64,000 bases of DNA from Corynebacterium sp. (GCA_030527885.1 JAUMZY010000002.1:1-64000); one strand, 5' to 3'; positions 7,916-17,024 are shown, counted from the first letter of the stretch. Made by a program: numbers and translations. The notes: generated from the sequence alone by a model not told the origin.

Positions 7916-10486
7916 TTGAGCGACGATCTCTTCACGGAAAATGAATTCGATCGAATTCTGCCGATCGACCTCAACGAGGAGATGCAGACTTCCTATATTG
8001 ATTATGCCATGTCCGTCATCGTTGGGCGTGCGTTACCGGAAGTTCGGGACGGGCTTAAACCCGTGCACCGCCGCATCCTCTACGCAATGTACGACTCCGG
8101 CTACCGGCCCGACCGCAGCTATGTTAAATCAGCCCGCCCGGTGTCCGACACCATGGGGCAATTTCACCCCCACGGCGACTCCGCCATTTACGACACCCTC
8201 GTGCGGCTCGCTCAAGACTGGAACATGCGCTACCCGCTTGTCGACGGCCAAGGTAACTTCGGTTCCCGCGGCAATGATGGCCCCGCCGCCATGCGTTATA
8301 CCGAGTGCCGCCTGACACCGCTAGCCATGGAAATGGTGCGTGACATCCGCGAAAACACCGTGGATTTCTCGCCCAACTACGACGGCAAAACCATGGAACC
8401 CGACATTCTGCCGGCGCGGGTACCTAACCTGCTCATGAATGGTTCCAACGGCATTGCCGTGGGCATGGCCACCAACATTCCCCCGCACAACCTGCGGGAA
8501 CTCGCCGACGCCATTTACTGGCTGCTGGAGAACCCAGAGGCGGATGACACCACCGCCCTAGAAGCCTGCATGGAGTTCATCAAAGGCCCTGATTTCCCCA
8601 CCGCTGGCCTCATCGTCGGCACGCAGGGCATCAAGGACGCCTACACCACTGGCCGCGGTTCCATCCGCATGCGTGGTGTGACCAGCATTGAGGAAGAAGG
8701 CAGCCGCCAAACCATCGTCATTACGGAACTGCCGTACCAGGTCAACCCGGATAACCTCATCTCTAACATTGCGGAGCAGGTGCGGGACGGCAAGCTGGCC
8801 GGCATCTCCAAGATTGAAGATGAATCCTCCGACCGGGTGGGCATGCGCATCGTGGTGACCCTGAAGCGGGACGCCGTGCCCCGGGTGGTGCTCAACAACC
8901 TGTACAAGCACTCCCAGCTGCAAACCAACTTCGGTGCAAACATGCTTTCGATTGTGGATGGTGTGCCGCGCACCCTGCGGCTGGACCAAATGCTGCGATA
9001 CTACGTAGCCCACCAAATCGAAGTGATCGTTCGCCGCACCAAATACCGGTTGGACGAAGCCGAGAAACGCGCCCACATCCTGCGCGGCCTGGTCAAAGCC
9101 CTCGATATGTTGGACGAGGTCATTGCCTTGATTCGCCGGTCCCAAACGGTGGACATTGCCCGCCAAGGCCTGATCGAGCTGCTCACCATTGATGAAGTTC
9201 AAGCAGATGCCATCCTGGCGATGCAGCTACGCCGCCTGGCGGCCCTGGAACGCCAAAAGATCATTGACGAACTGGCTGAAATCGAAAAGATTATCGCAGA
9301 CCTGAAAGACATCCTGGCCTCCCCAGCCCGGCAGCGGTCCATTGTGCGGGACGAGCTGAAGGAAATCGTCGATAAGTATGGCGATGAGCGGCGCTCCCAA
9401 ATCATTTCCGCCACCGGCGAAGTCACCGAAGAGGACCTCATCGCCCGCGAAAACGTGGTGGTGACCATCACCTCCACCGGCTACGCCAAGCGCACCAAAG
9501 TGGACTCCTACAAGTCCCAGCGACGCGGCGGCAAAGGCGTGCGCGGTGCCGAACTCAAGCAGGACGACGTGGTGCGGCACTTCTTCGTGTGCTCCACGCA
9601 CGACTGGATTCTGTTCTTCACCAACTTCGGGCGCGTGTACCGGCTCAAAGCCTACGAGCTGCCCGAGGCCTCCCGCACTGCGCGCGGCCAGCACGTGGCC
9701 AACCTCCTGGAATTCCAGCCAGAGGAACGCATCGCCCAAGTTATCCAGCTGCAAAGCTACGAGGACGCCCCCTACCTGGTCCTGGCGACCGCCCAAGGTC
9801 GCGTGAAGAAGTCCCGGCTGTCCGACTACGAATCCGCCCGCTCCGGCGGCCTGATCGCCATCAACCTCAACGAAGGCGATAAACTCATTGGGGCCTCCCT
9901 GTGCTCCAATGAGGATGATTTGTTGCTGGTGTCGGAAGAAGGTCAATCCATCCGATTCAGCGCCGACGACGAACAACTACGCCCCATGGGTCGATCCACA
10001 GCGGGGGTAAAAGGTATGCGATTCCGGGGTGAAGATCAACTCCTAGCCATGACAGTGGTTCGGGACGGTTCCTATCTTCTGGTTGCTACCGCCGGCGGCT
10101 ACGGCAAACGCACCTCCATGAATGAATATTCCGTGCAAGGCCGGGGTGGCGTCGGTGTTGTCACATTCAAATACAACCCGAAACGGGGCAAACTGATTGG
10201 GGCATTAGCCGTCGATGATGACGACCAAATTTTTGCCATTACATCTGCTGGCGGGGTTATCCGTACCGAAGTAAACCAAATCCGTCCAAGTTCTCGTGCC
10301 ACAATGGGGGTTCGTTTGGTTAATCTAGAAGACGGCATTGAGCTTCTCGCCATCGACCGCAATGTTGAGGGCGAAGGCGAGGAAGAAGCAGAAGCCGTGG
10401 CTACCGGTGTAACCAAGCCACGAGCCAATGCGACAACCCCAAAGCAAAAAACCATCGTTGAGATCGATGATGAGGAAGAAGATTAA
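7916..10486 (+). CDS. gyrA: DNA gyrase subunit A
   Basis: 856 aa. Introduces negative supercoils together with GyrB. Conserved blocks: [19 protein letters not shown], the quinolone-determining region [17 protein letters not shown] with wild-type-like Ser89 and Asp93, the catalytic Tyr128 in [10 protein letters not shown], the GyrA box QRRGGKG at about 528-534, and a C-terminal beta-pinwheel of repeated blades ending in an acidic tail (EIDDEEED). Translation starts at a TTG at 7916 preceded by GAAAGG. The next Met would remove conserved sequence. gyrB is not in the window. The stop overlaps the start of the next gene (TAATG). Confidence 0.98.
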   Translation: MSDDLFTENEFDRILPIDLNEEMQTSYIDYAMSVIVGRALPEVRDGLKPVHRRILYAMYDSGYRPDRSYVKSARPVSDTMGQFHPHGDSAIYDTLVRLAQDWNMRYPLVDGQGNFGSRGNDGPAAMRYTECRLTPLAMEMVRDIRENTVDFSPNYDGKTMEPDILPARVPNLLMNGSNGIAVGMATNIPPHNLRELADAIYWLLENPEADDTTALEACMEFIKGPDFPTAGLIVGTQGIKDAYTTGRGSIRMRGVTSIEEEGSRQTIVITELPYQVNPDNLISNIAEQVRDGKLAGISKIEDESSDRVGMRIVVTLKRDAVPRVVLNNLYKHSQLQTNFGANMLSIVDGVPRTLRLDQMLRYYVAHQIEVIVRRTKYRLDEAEKRAHILRGLVKALDMLDEVIALIRRSQTVDIARQGLIELLTIDEVQADAILAMQLRRLAALERQKIIDELAEIEKIIADLKDILASPARQRSIVRDELKEIVDKYGDERRSQIISATGEVTEEDLIARENVVVTITSTGYAKRTKVDSYKSQRRGGKGVRGAELKQDDVVRHFFVCSTHDWILFFTNFGRVYRLKAYELPEASRTARGQHVANLLEFQPEERIAQVIQLQSYEDAPYLVLATAQGRVKKSRLSDYESARSGGLIAINLNEGDKLIGASLCSNEDDLLLVSEEGQSIRFSADDEQLRPMGRSTAGVKGMRFRGEDQLLAMTVVRDGSYLLVATAGGYGKRTSMNEYSVQGRGGVGVVTFKYNPKRGKLIGALAVDDDDQIFAITSAGGVIRTEVNQIRPSSRATMGVRLVNLEDGIELLAIDRNVEGEGEEEAEAVATGVTKPRANATTPKQKTIVEIDDEEED

Positions 10487-10830
10487 TGGCTACTCGTGAA
10501 TACACGGTTCAACGCATTGCACCGATGTCGGCATTCCGCACGGCATTTTCCCTATCCATCATTGGGCTAGCAGCCTGGATTATCTGCGCCGTGGTCATGT
10601 ACCTCGGCATGGAAGCCTTCGGAGTGTGGGAACAAGTCAACCAGGTGATTGGCGGTGTGGGCAGTGACCAAACCCTATCCTTCGGGATAGTCATGTCACT
10701 GGTGGCCCTCGTCGGGGCAATCTTCGCCATATTTTTCTCGGCCTTGGCACCCCTGACCGCTGTGATTTACAACGCAGTTGTGGATCTCTTCGGCGGCATT
10801 CGCGTTACCCTACGCTACGAAGCAGAATAA
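10486..10830 (+). CDS. DUF3566 membrane protein
   Basis: 114 aa with two TM segments (about residues 16-42 and 64-90) and the family pattern RIAPMSAFRTAFSLSIIGLAAWIICAVVMY. The family lies directly downstream of gyrA in most actinobacteria. Its function is unknown (thought to be membrane or cell-wall related). The ATG overlaps the gyrA stop, so the two are translationally coupled. Confidence 0.92.
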   Translation: MATREYTVQRIAPMSAFRTAFSLSIIGLAAWIICAVVMYLGMEAFGVWEQVNQVIGGVGSDQTLSFGIVMSLVALVGAIFAIFFSALAPLTAVIYNAVVDLFGGIRVTLRYEAE

Positions 10831-10858
10831 CTAGCTAGCTTTTCGACGCCCACCGCTT

Positions 10859-10888
10859 GCCCCCACCAGCCCATAACACGGTGGGGGC
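10859..10888 (+). terminator. GC-rich hairpin after the gyrA operon
   Basis: GCCCCCACC / GGTGGGGGC (9-bp stem, 12-nt loop) shortly after the DUF3566 stop. No T-run follows, so termination is not certain. TACACT at 10893-10898 just beyond could be the -10 box of the tRNA transcript. Confidence 0.55.
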
Positions 10889-10995
10889 GTGGTACACTAA
10901 CAACAGTCAGACGTTGCGCAATAACCAAAAACATGGCTGTCAACAGGCGATTTGCCAAGTGACCTGGTTCTGGGTAAAGTTCTATCTCGTTCCCA

Positions 10996-11069
10996 GGGCC
11001 TATAGCTCAGTCGGTTAGAGCGCATCGCTGATAACGATGAGGTCGCAAGTTCGATTCTTGCTAGGCCCA
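10996..11069 (+). tRNA. tRNA-Ile (GAT)
   Basis: 74 nt. Acceptor GGGCCTA/TAGGCCC with discriminator A, D-arm TAGCTCAGTCGGTTAGAGC, anticodon GAT at about 11030-11032, T-arm with GTTCGATTC. CCA is not encoded. It is paired with tRNA-Ala 10 bases downstream. Confidence 0.97.
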
Positions 11070-11079
11070 CACGGAACAT

Positions 11080-11152
11080 GGGGCATTAGCTCAATTGGTA
11101 GAGCATCTGCTTTGCAAGCAGAAGGTCAGGAGTTCGATTCTCCTATGCTCCA
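11080..11152 (+). tRNA. tRNA-Ala (TGC), prophage integration site
   Basis: 73 nt. Acceptor GGGGCAT/ATGCTCC (one G-T pair), D-arm TAGCTCAATTGGTAGAGC, anticodon TGC at 11113-11115, T-arm GTTCGATTC. Its last 17 bases lie in the 88-bp attL repeat. The tRNA is rebuilt on integration and stays intact. A 19-nt copy of the 3' end (17 nt of tRNA plus flanking bases) remains at attR. Confidence 0.97.
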
Positions 11153-11223
11153 CAGATGTGGAACCCCCACGTTAGCGATAACGTGGGGGTTTTCCTTTTG
11201 CTCTGCATGAGCTGGGTAAATAT
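11136..11223 (+). repeat. attL of the prophage (88-bp direct repeat), includes tRNA terminator
   Basis: Identical to 47456-47543 over 88 bases. It comprises the last 17 nt of tRNA-Ala, a strong terminator (AACCCCCACGTTA / TAACGTGGGGGTT at 11162-11191 with a 13-bp stem, 4-nt loop and TTTCCTTTT tail) and about 30 further bases. The phage therefore carries both the tRNA 3' end and its terminator, so integration restores both. Confidence 0.95.
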
Positions 11224-11274
11224 CGAAGTGACATTGAGTGACAACGTGTAACATAAGTGTAAATACACAGACCA

Positions 11275-11320
11275 AACTTGGACCACAAAACTCATTCGGA
11301 CCAATTTCGGACCACGAAAA
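11275..11320 (+). promoter_or_regulatory. Direct repeats upstream of int (possible integrase/Xis arm sites)
   Basis: Three copies of a GGACCA-centred motif (TTGGACCACAAAA, TTCGGACCAATTT, TTCGGACCACGAAAA) lie between attL and the int start. Spaced direct repeats beside the core site are typical of arm-type sites in attP. Inferred from position and repetition only. Confidence 0.4.
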
Positions 11321-11327
11321 ACGCCCT

Positions 11328-12476
11328 ATGCCCAACCACAAAACCCGTCAATTCGGCACCATCACTAAACTACCATCTGGTAAATACCGCGCACGCTACA
11401 CAGGACCAGACGGCCGTAAATACTCTGGACCAAACACCTTCTATACCAACAGCGACGCCCATGCATGGCTCCGCCAAGAACAAAAACTCATCGAATTCGA
11501 TCAATGGGAACCACCAAAACTACGCTACCGATCAAAAGAAGACGCAACCCGCACTGTAGGAGACTGGCTACGCCAATGGCTTGATCTCCAAGAGCACCGC
11601 CTCAAACCCTCCACCATAGCAAGCTACAAAGCAGTACTAGACCGCAGAGTACTAGAAGTACAAGGCAAAGCCGCCCACCTACGAGACGTCCCCCTAACCA
11701 AAGCCACCCGCCGAGACTTCGCCGATTGGTGGGACGCCATCACACTCCAATTCGGAGCACAACCCTACAACCGAGCCGCTTACGTCCGCATGCGCACCGC
11801 ACTACAAGCAGCAGTAGAACGCGACATGATCCCCACCAACCCCGTCGACGTCAAAGCTGCCCGCAAACGCATAAAATCAGCACGAAAAGAACTACCAGAA
11901 GCAACCACCTTCCAAACGCTCGTAGACCAACTAGAACCACCACACAAAATCATCGCAATCCTAACTTTCTTCCACGGCCTACGCATCGGCGAAGCCTTAG
12001 GACTACGTCGCAAAGACATCACGCTCACCAACAACACCATAACCATCCATATTCGTGGCACCGCCTACCGCACCCCCGACGGCATGAAATACCAAGACAC
12101 ACCAAAAACCAACGCAGGCAACCGTGTGGTACCCGTATTTTCCAAATTCCACGATGACATTCACACCCACCTAAGCCAAGTAGGCGACTCCCCAGAAGCA
12201 TTCATATGCGTCACCTCCACCGGAAAAATCATTCTTGATACCAGCTATCGAGCAATCCTTGATCGAGCGAAAAAACGCGCCGGGATCACAGAACGGATTA
12301 CCCCGCACTATGGGCGAGTATGGTTGATTACTACCTTGGTGGAGGCAGGCATGACGATCCCCGCAATCGGTGAAATGCTAGGGCAGGTGGACCTGAAAAC
12401 CATTACAGAGATTTACATGCGTACCTCAGACACTAGAAAACATGAGGCGCTCCAGCGGGTCAATGACGCACTATAG
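11328..12476 (+). CDS. int: Phage tyrosine-recombinase integrase
   Basis: 382 aa from the ATG at 11328 (an in-frame ATG 90 bases upstream lies in the att flank). AP2-like arm-binding N-terminus (about 1-60), SAM-like core-binding domain (about 70-170), catalytic domain with HGLRIGEALGLRRKD (first Arg), HYGRVWLITTLVEAGM (His-x-x-Arg), GEMLGQVD where LGH is more usual, and IYMR (nucleophilic Tyr). It catalyses attP x attB recombination at tRNA-Ala and reads away from attL. Confidence 0.95.
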   Translation: MPNHKTRQFGTITKLPSGKYRARYTGPDGRKYSGPNTFYTNSDAHAWLRQEQKLIEFDQWEPPKLRYRSKEDATRTVGDWLRQWLDLQEHRLKPSTIASYKAVLDRRVLEVQGKAAHLRDVPLTKATRRDFADWWDAITLQFGAQPYNRAAYVRMRTALQAAVERDMIPTNPVDVKAARKRIKSARKELPEATTFQTLVDQLEPPHKIIAILTFFHGLRIGEALGLRRKDITLTNNTITIHIRGTAYRTPDGMKYQDTPKTNAGNRVVPVFSKFHDDIHTHLSQVGDSPEAFICVTSTGKIILDTSYRAILDRAKKRAGITERITPHYGRVWLITTLVEAGMTIPAIGEMLGQVDLKTITEIYMRTSDTRKHEALQRVNDAL

Positions 12477-12501
12477 AGGGCTGGGGGTCGACTTTAAAAC
12501 A

Positions 12502-12556
12502 CTCTGGTAAACCACAGGCAGGCCTAAAAATTGGTTCTGAACAGGGTTTACCAGAG
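12502..12556. terminator. Bidirectional hairpin between int and leftward lysogeny genes
   Basis: Perfect 12-bp inverted repeat CTCTGGTAAACC (12502-12513) / GGTTTACCAGAG (12545-12556) with a 31-nt loop, placed between the convergent int and the leftward gene ending at 12578. It could also be a protein-binding dyad. Confidence 0.5.
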
Positions 12557-12577
12557 AGTATGAGCAGCTTAGTTGAA

Positions 12578-13888
12578 TTATAAGGCAGCACTCGTTTGCT
12601 CGCGCTTCTCCTCAATAGATTTAATCCTTAAACTTTCCCGGTATTGTTCAGCATTCGGCTCATCAACATACTCAAGGATATTGCCAGCAACTTTGAGCAA
12701 CTCTTGTTTGACTTCAGCGGGTGTAACATAAAAGAATTCGCGCCGGGTGTTGACACGATTTACTTTGCGATCTGCGAAGCGTCGGTGAAGCTCTGCTTCG
12801 ATTCCTACGGCGTCCTCTGAAAAATGCATCGCATGTACGTCGAAATTGAATGGAACTGATGCATCACTTAGCTCTGATACACGGTCAAAGGGATTGAGTC
12901 GCCTGGTCATACCAATTTTGACCATCCGCTCACCGAAAGATCCGATATTGGAGATGACATAGACATAACCCGTTCGAATATTGGCAACTCGATAGTCAAC
13001 GTCATCAAGACCTTTTTGAATTTCGTTTAGCTCTGCCTCAAGCTCCTGGATTTCATCTGTACGACCTTGTTCACGCAAAGTAGCGATAGCATTTTGATAG
13101 TGATGCCGTTCTTTCTCAAGACGTTTTCGTTCGCGTTCCATTTCTGCTTGTGCTTTTGTTTCTTCTCTGATCCGTGCTCTCTCCTCACGTTCAGCTTCTT
13201 TTGCTGCAGCTTTGGCCTGTAGATGCATAGCAGCAAGCTCCAGTTCGCGGATCCGTAAGTCGTGGTATGCATTTGAAATGCTTAGTTGGATCATTGTTCC
13301 TAGTTTTTCGATCTGGGCTTTTGTTTTAGTCAAACGTTCTTTGGCTGTTGGTAGGTTGCCAGCTTTGACACGGATGATGGCATTTTCAGCTTCTGAGTTG
13401 TATGCGCGGAGCATCATTTTTGCCATCCGTGACATGAATCGTTTACCTTCGGCGGCAGAATTGTTAAAGGTGAAAGCAGTTGCAGTTCTAACGGCAGCGT
13501 TGCTCTTAACCATCTCTTTAATCTTCTTGCGGATGTTTGTTAGTTCAAGTTCTAGACGAACTGAGTCTTCTGCAGGGTGTTCAAACTGAAACAGGCCGTT
13601 TGCCTGAAGCGTAGCGGTTTCCTCTAGATTGATAATTTCGGACCTCAAATGTTGAAGTTCCTGGGAGGACTCTTGAATTTCGGCGGTGATCTGATCCAGT
13701 ATTTGCTTTTGTGAGTTTAGAAGCTCTTGATGCTCGAAGGTCATACGAGCTTGAGCTTCTTTCACCGCCAAGATATCGTTTCCTCCGATTTCTTGCAGGG
13801 TTTTTTCTAGGAATGCGATTCTATGTAGAAGTTCAGCGTTACGGCGGTTAAGTAACTCATTCTCTTGTTTAGCTTTCTTTCCAAACAT
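12578..13888 (-). CDS. DUF4041-type coiled-coil protein with C-terminal GIY-YIG nuclease domain
   Basis: 436 aa from the ATG at 13888 (ribosome-binding site AAAGGA). Residues 5-70 and about 190-300 are long charged coiled coils. The middle (about 90-200) matches DUF4041. The C-terminal 120 residues are a T5orf172/Mug113-like GIY-YIG fold: GYVYVISN (GIY-YIG strand), ERMVKIGMTRR with Arg, EAELHRRF with the metal-binding Glu, and REFFYVTP. It lies at the end of the leftward lysogeny transcript, where prophages carry genes expressed in the lysogen, so a host-defence or superinfection role is plausible but unproven. Confidence 0.75.
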   Translation of the reverse strand: MFGKKAKQENELLNRRNAELLHRIAFLEKTLQEIGGNDILAVKEAQARMTFEHQELLNSQKQILDQITAEIQESSQELQHLRSEIINLEETATLQANGLFQFEHPAEDSVRLELELTNIRKKIKEMVKSNAAVRTATAFTFNNSAAEGKRFMSRMAKMMLRAYNSEAENAIIRVKAGNLPTAKERLTKTKAQIEKLGTMIQLSISNAYHDLRIRELELAAMHLQAKAAAKEAEREERARIREETKAQAEMERERKRLEKERHHYQNAIATLREQGRTDEIQELEAELNEIQKGLDDVDYRVANIRTGYVYVISNIGSFGERMVKIGMTRRLNPFDRVSELSDASVPFNFDVHAMHFSEDAVGIEAELHRRFADRKVNRVNTRREFFYVTPAEVKQELLKVAGNILEYVDEPNAEQYRESLRIKSIEEKREQTSAAL

Positions 13889-13975
13889 TATTCTGATTGT
13901 CCTTTCTAGATTGTTGAACTGGTTTTTGCAGGTGAATATTGGTATGGGAACATCTCCGCGCAAACGGGGAAAAGA

Positions 13976-14398
13976 CTAGTAGCCAGCACACTGCGCAGTC
14001 CACCCAGTTGTGCCATCAGTAAACATGGTTGTGCCAGGCTGATAGCTATCACCGCTCATGCAATACGAAATGGCCTTGTCTAGAACCTGCGGGGCACCAT
14101 TCGGTGCGCCAGTGAACCCCATCACAGGTGCTGGCGCAGGCACAGGATCCTGATACACAGGTTCCGGCTGCACCGCCACTACCTCCTGCTGTTGCGGCTC
14201 AGGCTCAGCCGGTGCAGCCTGCTCACTTACATCCTGCTCTGCCGTAGTAGTTGATGTAGCCTCAGTACTTGATGATGTGGATGTACTGCTGGGTGTGGCA
14301 GTGACTGTCTGCGTCACTGTCGACGGCGCAGGGGTACCTCCACCTCCACAACCCACTAGAACGAAAGCAACACCCGCAACAAGACTTAATCTTTTCAT
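13976..14398 (-). CDS. Prophage-encoded lipoprotein
   Basis: 140 aa from the ATG at 14398. Signal peptide MKRLSLVAGVAFVLVGC ends in the lipobox LVGC. A long Thr/Ser/Pro/Glu-rich linker (about 22-95) follows, then a small C-terminal domain of about 45 residues with two cysteines (ISYCMSG and WTAQCAG). A short surface lipoprotein within the lysogeny module is typical of superinfection-exclusion lipoproteins, but no recognised exclusion domain is visible. It lies between the DUF4041 gene and the ImmA-like gene on the same strand. Confidence 0.65.
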   Translation of the reverse strand: MKRLSLVAGVAFVLVGCGGGGTPAPSTVTQTVTATPSSTSTSSSTEATSTTTAEQDVSEQAAPAEPEPQQQEVVAVQPEPVYQDPVPAPAPVMGFTGAPNGAPQVLDKAISYCMSGDSYQPGTTMFTDGTTGWTAQCAGY

Positions 14399-14577
14399 GA
14401 AGAACAACTCCCAAAGACTAGACATAAAAGGTGGGAGTACCGGACAAATAAAGCACCCACCTAATTTCTGTGAATCAGATGATAAGAAGCTTACGGCACA
14501 AAGCAATGCAATAATCAGTATTGAGACAGAAATAACATCCCATTAACCCCACCAGCGGTTTCGGCTAGAGAGTCACA

Positions 14578-14991
14578 TCAAATAAAAACTGTACGAGGCT
14601 CAACGCGCCGGGTACGACCAATCTTGTAGAGATAAGCCCACGTACTCAGCAGTTTTGGGGTAACACCCAATTCTGCAGCTATGGCTGCTGGCACGCCAAA
14701 GCATTCTCTCGCTGCCTGCATAACAGACTCTTCGTCTAATAATTGAATGGCTGCCCATTCATCGGCTTCACGCTCTGCCTGTACTGTGGAGTGCGTATGA
14801 CCGTAGTACATATGACCCAGCTCATGGGCAATTGCACATATTCGAGTGGCATGATCAAGGCCGTGACGTATATAGATTGTACGGCTTTCTGCGTGGAAAG
14901 CTGCATTGAGATCATGTAATTTATGGGTTTCAATAAGGTTAGCCCTCGCAGCGTCCAGTAGCTCTTCCAGCCGCATTTCTATTGGGCTCAT
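14578..14991 (-). CDS. ImmA/IrrE-family metallopeptidase
   Basis: 137 aa. Zinc-peptidase motif HELGHMYYGH with a downstream acidic ligand region AEREADEWAAIQLL. ImmA-type enzymes cleave their cognate phage repressor to trigger induction. Here the gene follows the repressor gene on the same strand, with about 100 bases between. This is the usual repressor-antirepressor peptidase pairing. Confidence 0.88.
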   Translation of the reverse strand: MSPIEMRLEELLDAARANLIETHKLHDLNAAFHAESRTIYIRHGLDHATRICAIAHELGHMYYGHTHSTVQAEREADEWAAIQLLDEESVMQAARECFGVPAAIAAELGVTPKLLSTWAYLYKIGRTRRVEPRTVFI

Positions 14992-15031
14992 GGCTAACCT
15001 CCAATAAAATCTTAATATTTACTCATATGTA

Positions 15032-15051
15032 ATAAGATTTTATTATCTTAT
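15032..15051. promoter_or_regulatory. Inverted repeat between repressor and ImmA genes
   Basis: ATAAGAT-TTTATT-ATCTTAT, a perfect dyad with 7-bp arms in an AT-rich stretch upstream of the ImmA-like gene. Either an operator or a weak terminator after the repressor gene. Confidence 0.35.
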
Positions 15052-15091
15052 ATCACATGGCCTGCTGGCGCTAGCCCCCTAAGCAAAAAAT

Positions 15092-15583
15092 TTATGTGAA
15101 ATGTTCCTCCAAGGGGGGCGTAGTCTTCTGTGCGGCATATTTCTCCGTGCCGGCGTTAATACCTGCAATAATCACATCATGATCAATCTCATCCGGTTCA
15201 TCCCGGCGCAGCCTTTCACGATGGGACTCTAAAGTAGAAACTTTGCGTTCTATCTCGCTAATTGGCTGATCCATGATTTTCGCTTGGCCGGTTTTCATGC
15301 GCCGTAAGACTTCTGTGGCTAGTTGTATGTCTGAGACATTCTCAAATTGCGCTTCACTGAAAAAAGTCTCGATATCAGAATCTGCAATAATGTCAAGTGC
15401 AATGAGGGCTGGAATTGCGCTTACGTGATATGCTCGTGCAATTTTTACGGCCGTGTCGGCCGTAACTGTATCATCCCGGCGCTGGCGGCTTAGCGTTGAT
15501 TGGCTTAAATCTATCTTTCGGGCTATTTCCCTATCTGATGCAGAATTGGTTGTCCTGTCGATCCAGCTATTTATATCTGACAT
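15092..15583 (-). CDS. Phage repressor (HTH, CI-like)
   Basis: 163 aa. N-terminal HTH (about residues 12-55: DREIARKIDLSQSTLSRQRRDDTVTADTAVKIARAYHVS), then a helical acidic region with no LexA-type Ser-Lys protease fold. It therefore probably depends on the neighbouring ImmA-like peptidase for inactivation. It is divergent from the Cro-like gene across a 91-bp operator region. Confidence 0.8.
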   Translation of the reverse strand: MSDINSWIDRTTNSASDREIARKIDLSQSTLSRQRRDDTVTADTAVKIARAYHVSAIPALIALDIIADSDIETFFSEAQFENVSDIQLATEVLRRMKTGQAKIMDQPISEIERKVSTLESHRERLRRDEPDEIDHDVIIAGINAGTEKYAAQKTTPPLEEHFT

Positions 15584-15638
15584 GAGTCAATTTTGGCACA
15601 CTAGTCCTGTATTTTTCCAGAGATCCCCCCGAGTGGTC

Positions 15639-15685
15639 TTGACATTTTGAGTTAAAAATAGCACAATATGAGCTATGTGTAGCTC
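15639..15685 (+). promoter_or_regulatory. Early rightward promoter with operator over the cro start
   Basis: -35 TTGACA (15639-15644), 17-bp spacer, -10 CACAAT (15662-15667). The start ATG of the Cro-like gene (15675) lies about 7 bases after the -10, so the transcript is probably leaderless. The perfect dyad GAGCTA-TGTG-TAGCTC (15670-15685) covers the start codon and is the likely repressor/Cro operator. Confidence 0.65.
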
Positions 15686-15923
15686 ACCTGTGGCTTTCCG
15701 TGCGGCCATTCGTCCTGGATTATTGAGAAATTTGAAGGCTTTATCTAACGCGACGAACGACTCGGACTTTGCTCGCTTAATTGGCACTAGCCGATCAACG
15801 CTGATTGCAGTGCGAGATGGACGGCGTGAGCCAAGTATGAAATTTGTGGTGGCTTTGGCTGCTGCTTTTGACCTTGATTTCTCGGAAATCGTGATTTGGG
15901 ATCAGATTGCCCCCTTGAGCTAA
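15675..15923 (+). CDS. Cro-like HTH protein
   Basis: 82 aa. The HTH region at about 30-70 (DSDFARLIGTSRSTLIAVRDGRREPSMKFVVALAAAFDLDF) is XRE-like. It is the first gene of the rightward early transcript and divergent from the repressor, the standard place for Cro. The start codon lies in the operator dyad. A later start codon would remove only the poorly conserved N-terminus. Confidence 0.75.
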   Translation: MCSSPVAFRAAIRPGLLRNLKALSNATNDSDFARLIGTSRSTLIAVRDGRREPSMKFVVALAAAFDLDFSEIVIWDQIAPLS

Positions 15924-15930
15924 AGAAAAA

Positions 15931-15949
15931 CCCCGCCTGAGGGGCGGGG
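15931..15949 (+). terminator. Hairpin between cro and antirepressor
   Basis: CCCCGCC-TGAGG-GGCGGGG (7-bp GC stem) just after the cro stop, without a T-run. It may attenuate the rightward transcript before the strong ribosome-binding site (AAAGGAG) of the next gene. Confidence 0.5.
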
Positions 15950-15975
15950 GAACAACACGTAAAGGAGTCTATCAC

Positions 15976-16713
15976 ATGAATCAGCTAATTCCTATCACTC
16001 AAACCCCTGATGGCGTCGATGCTGTTATGGGTCGAGACCTGCACGAGTTCCTTGAAGTTCGAACAGCTTACAAAGATTGGTTTCCGCGCATGGTGGAATA
16101 TGGCTTTTCTGAAGGTCAGGACTTCGCGCTCATTTTTGAGCGCGAACAAGATCGCTTAGGTCGACGGCGTGAAATTATGAATCATATTGTGAGTCTCGAT
16201 ATGGCGAAGCAAATTGCCATGGTGCAGCGTACGGAGCGGGGGCGACAGGCACGCCTGTATTTCATCGAAGTAGAAAAACGCTATCGAGCTAAAGCTCGGA
16301 TTGATCCTATGCAATTGACTCGTGCGGAGATTTTACAGATCGCATTGAATGCAGAAGAAGAACGTTTAGCGTTGGAATCCAAGAACAAAGCCTTAGCGCC
16401 GAAGGCTGAAGCGTATGACACTTTTATTGACGCTACGGGTTACTACTCGATGGGGGCTGTGGCGAAAATGCTTGGTAAAGGGCGGCAATGGTTATTCAGG
16501 GAACTCACAAATCAAGGTGTGTTAATTCCTAAAGGGTCGATGCGTAACACCCCATACCAGAAATATATGCACCACTTCGTCGTAAAAGCACATGACTATC
16601 AACGTAGCAATGGTGAATACGGCACCAGCTATACCACGTATGTGCAACCAAGCGGGATCAATTTCATCCGCCGCAAACTGCAATTACTCAGCATCGACCC
16701 ACTATCTCTGTGA
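15976..16713 (+). CDS. Phage antirepressor (AntA/AntB + KilAC)
   Basis: 245 aa. N-terminal AntA/AntB domain (about 1-100: VDAVMGRDLHEFLEVRTAYKDWFPRM, MAKQIAMVQRTERGRQARLYFIEVEKR), a coiled linker, and a C-terminal KilAC/antirepressor domain (about 140-235: YYSMGAVAKMLGKGRQWLFRELTNQGVLIP). Counters the repressor and modulates lysis/lysogeny. Strong ribosome-binding site and clear start. Confidence 0.92.
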   Translation: MNQLIPITQTPDGVDAVMGRDLHEFLEVRTAYKDWFPRMVEYGFSEGQDFALIFEREQDRLGRRREIMNHIVSLDMAKQIAMVQRTERGRQARLYFIEVEKRYRAKARIDPMQLTRAEILQIALNAEEERLALESKNKALAPKAEAYDTFIDATGYYSMGAVAKMLGKGRQWLFRELTNQGVLIPKGSMRNTPYQKYMHHFVVKAHDYQRSNGEYGTSYTTYVQPSGINFIRRKLQLLSIDPLSL

Positions 16714-16759
16714 GCCTAAAGCCACCGTCGAAAAGCAATAAATAAATAAAGGAATCCTT

Positions 16760-16954
16760 ATGAAAACTAAACCCACCATCAGCCCATACATGACTGGGCG
16801 GGAAGCCGCCGACTACCTACGTAGCAGTGTGCGCACAATCCAACGGTACGCACAAGAAGGAAAACTATCCCGGGTGCGTCTGACTGGAGGAAAAGTCCTC
16901 TACATCCGTGAAGAGCTTGAAGCCCTAGTCGAAAAACATACGTATCGGATCTAA
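16760..16954 (+). CDS. Excisionase-like small HTH protein
   Basis: 64 aa. MerR/Xis-type winged HTH: MTGREAADYLRSSVRTIQRYAQEGKLSRVRLTGGKVLYIREELEALV, the binding domain called 'excise' or HTH_17. Candidate directionality factor for the integrase, or an early regulator. Confidence 0.8.
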   Translation: MKTKPTISPYMTGREAADYLRSSVRTIQRYAQEGKLSRVRLTGGKVLYIREELEALVEKHTYRI

Positions 16955-16958
16955 CAAC

Positions 16959-17000
16959 AAGGCCCCAAGTGCCACATAGAACGCATCCACATGGGGCCTT
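16959..17000 (+). terminator. Hairpin after excisionase-like gene
   Basis: AAGGCCCCA / TGGGGCCTT (9-bp stem, 24-nt loop) in the gap between two HTH genes. No long T-run, so the effect on transcription is uncertain. Confidence 0.45.
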
Positions 17001-17024
17001 ACCTATCACCATTGGAGAAGCATC

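Noticed and set aside
7816..7974. N-terminal extension of the RHH antitoxin into gyrA
   Set aside because: It would overlap the gyrA start and cover the operator. The ATG at 7815 begins exactly at the RHH fold.
9227..9976. Long antisense ORFs within gyrA (also 8558-9202)
   Set aside because: They lie wholly opposite a highly conserved gene, have no ribosome-binding site, and their composition mirrors gyrA codon bias.
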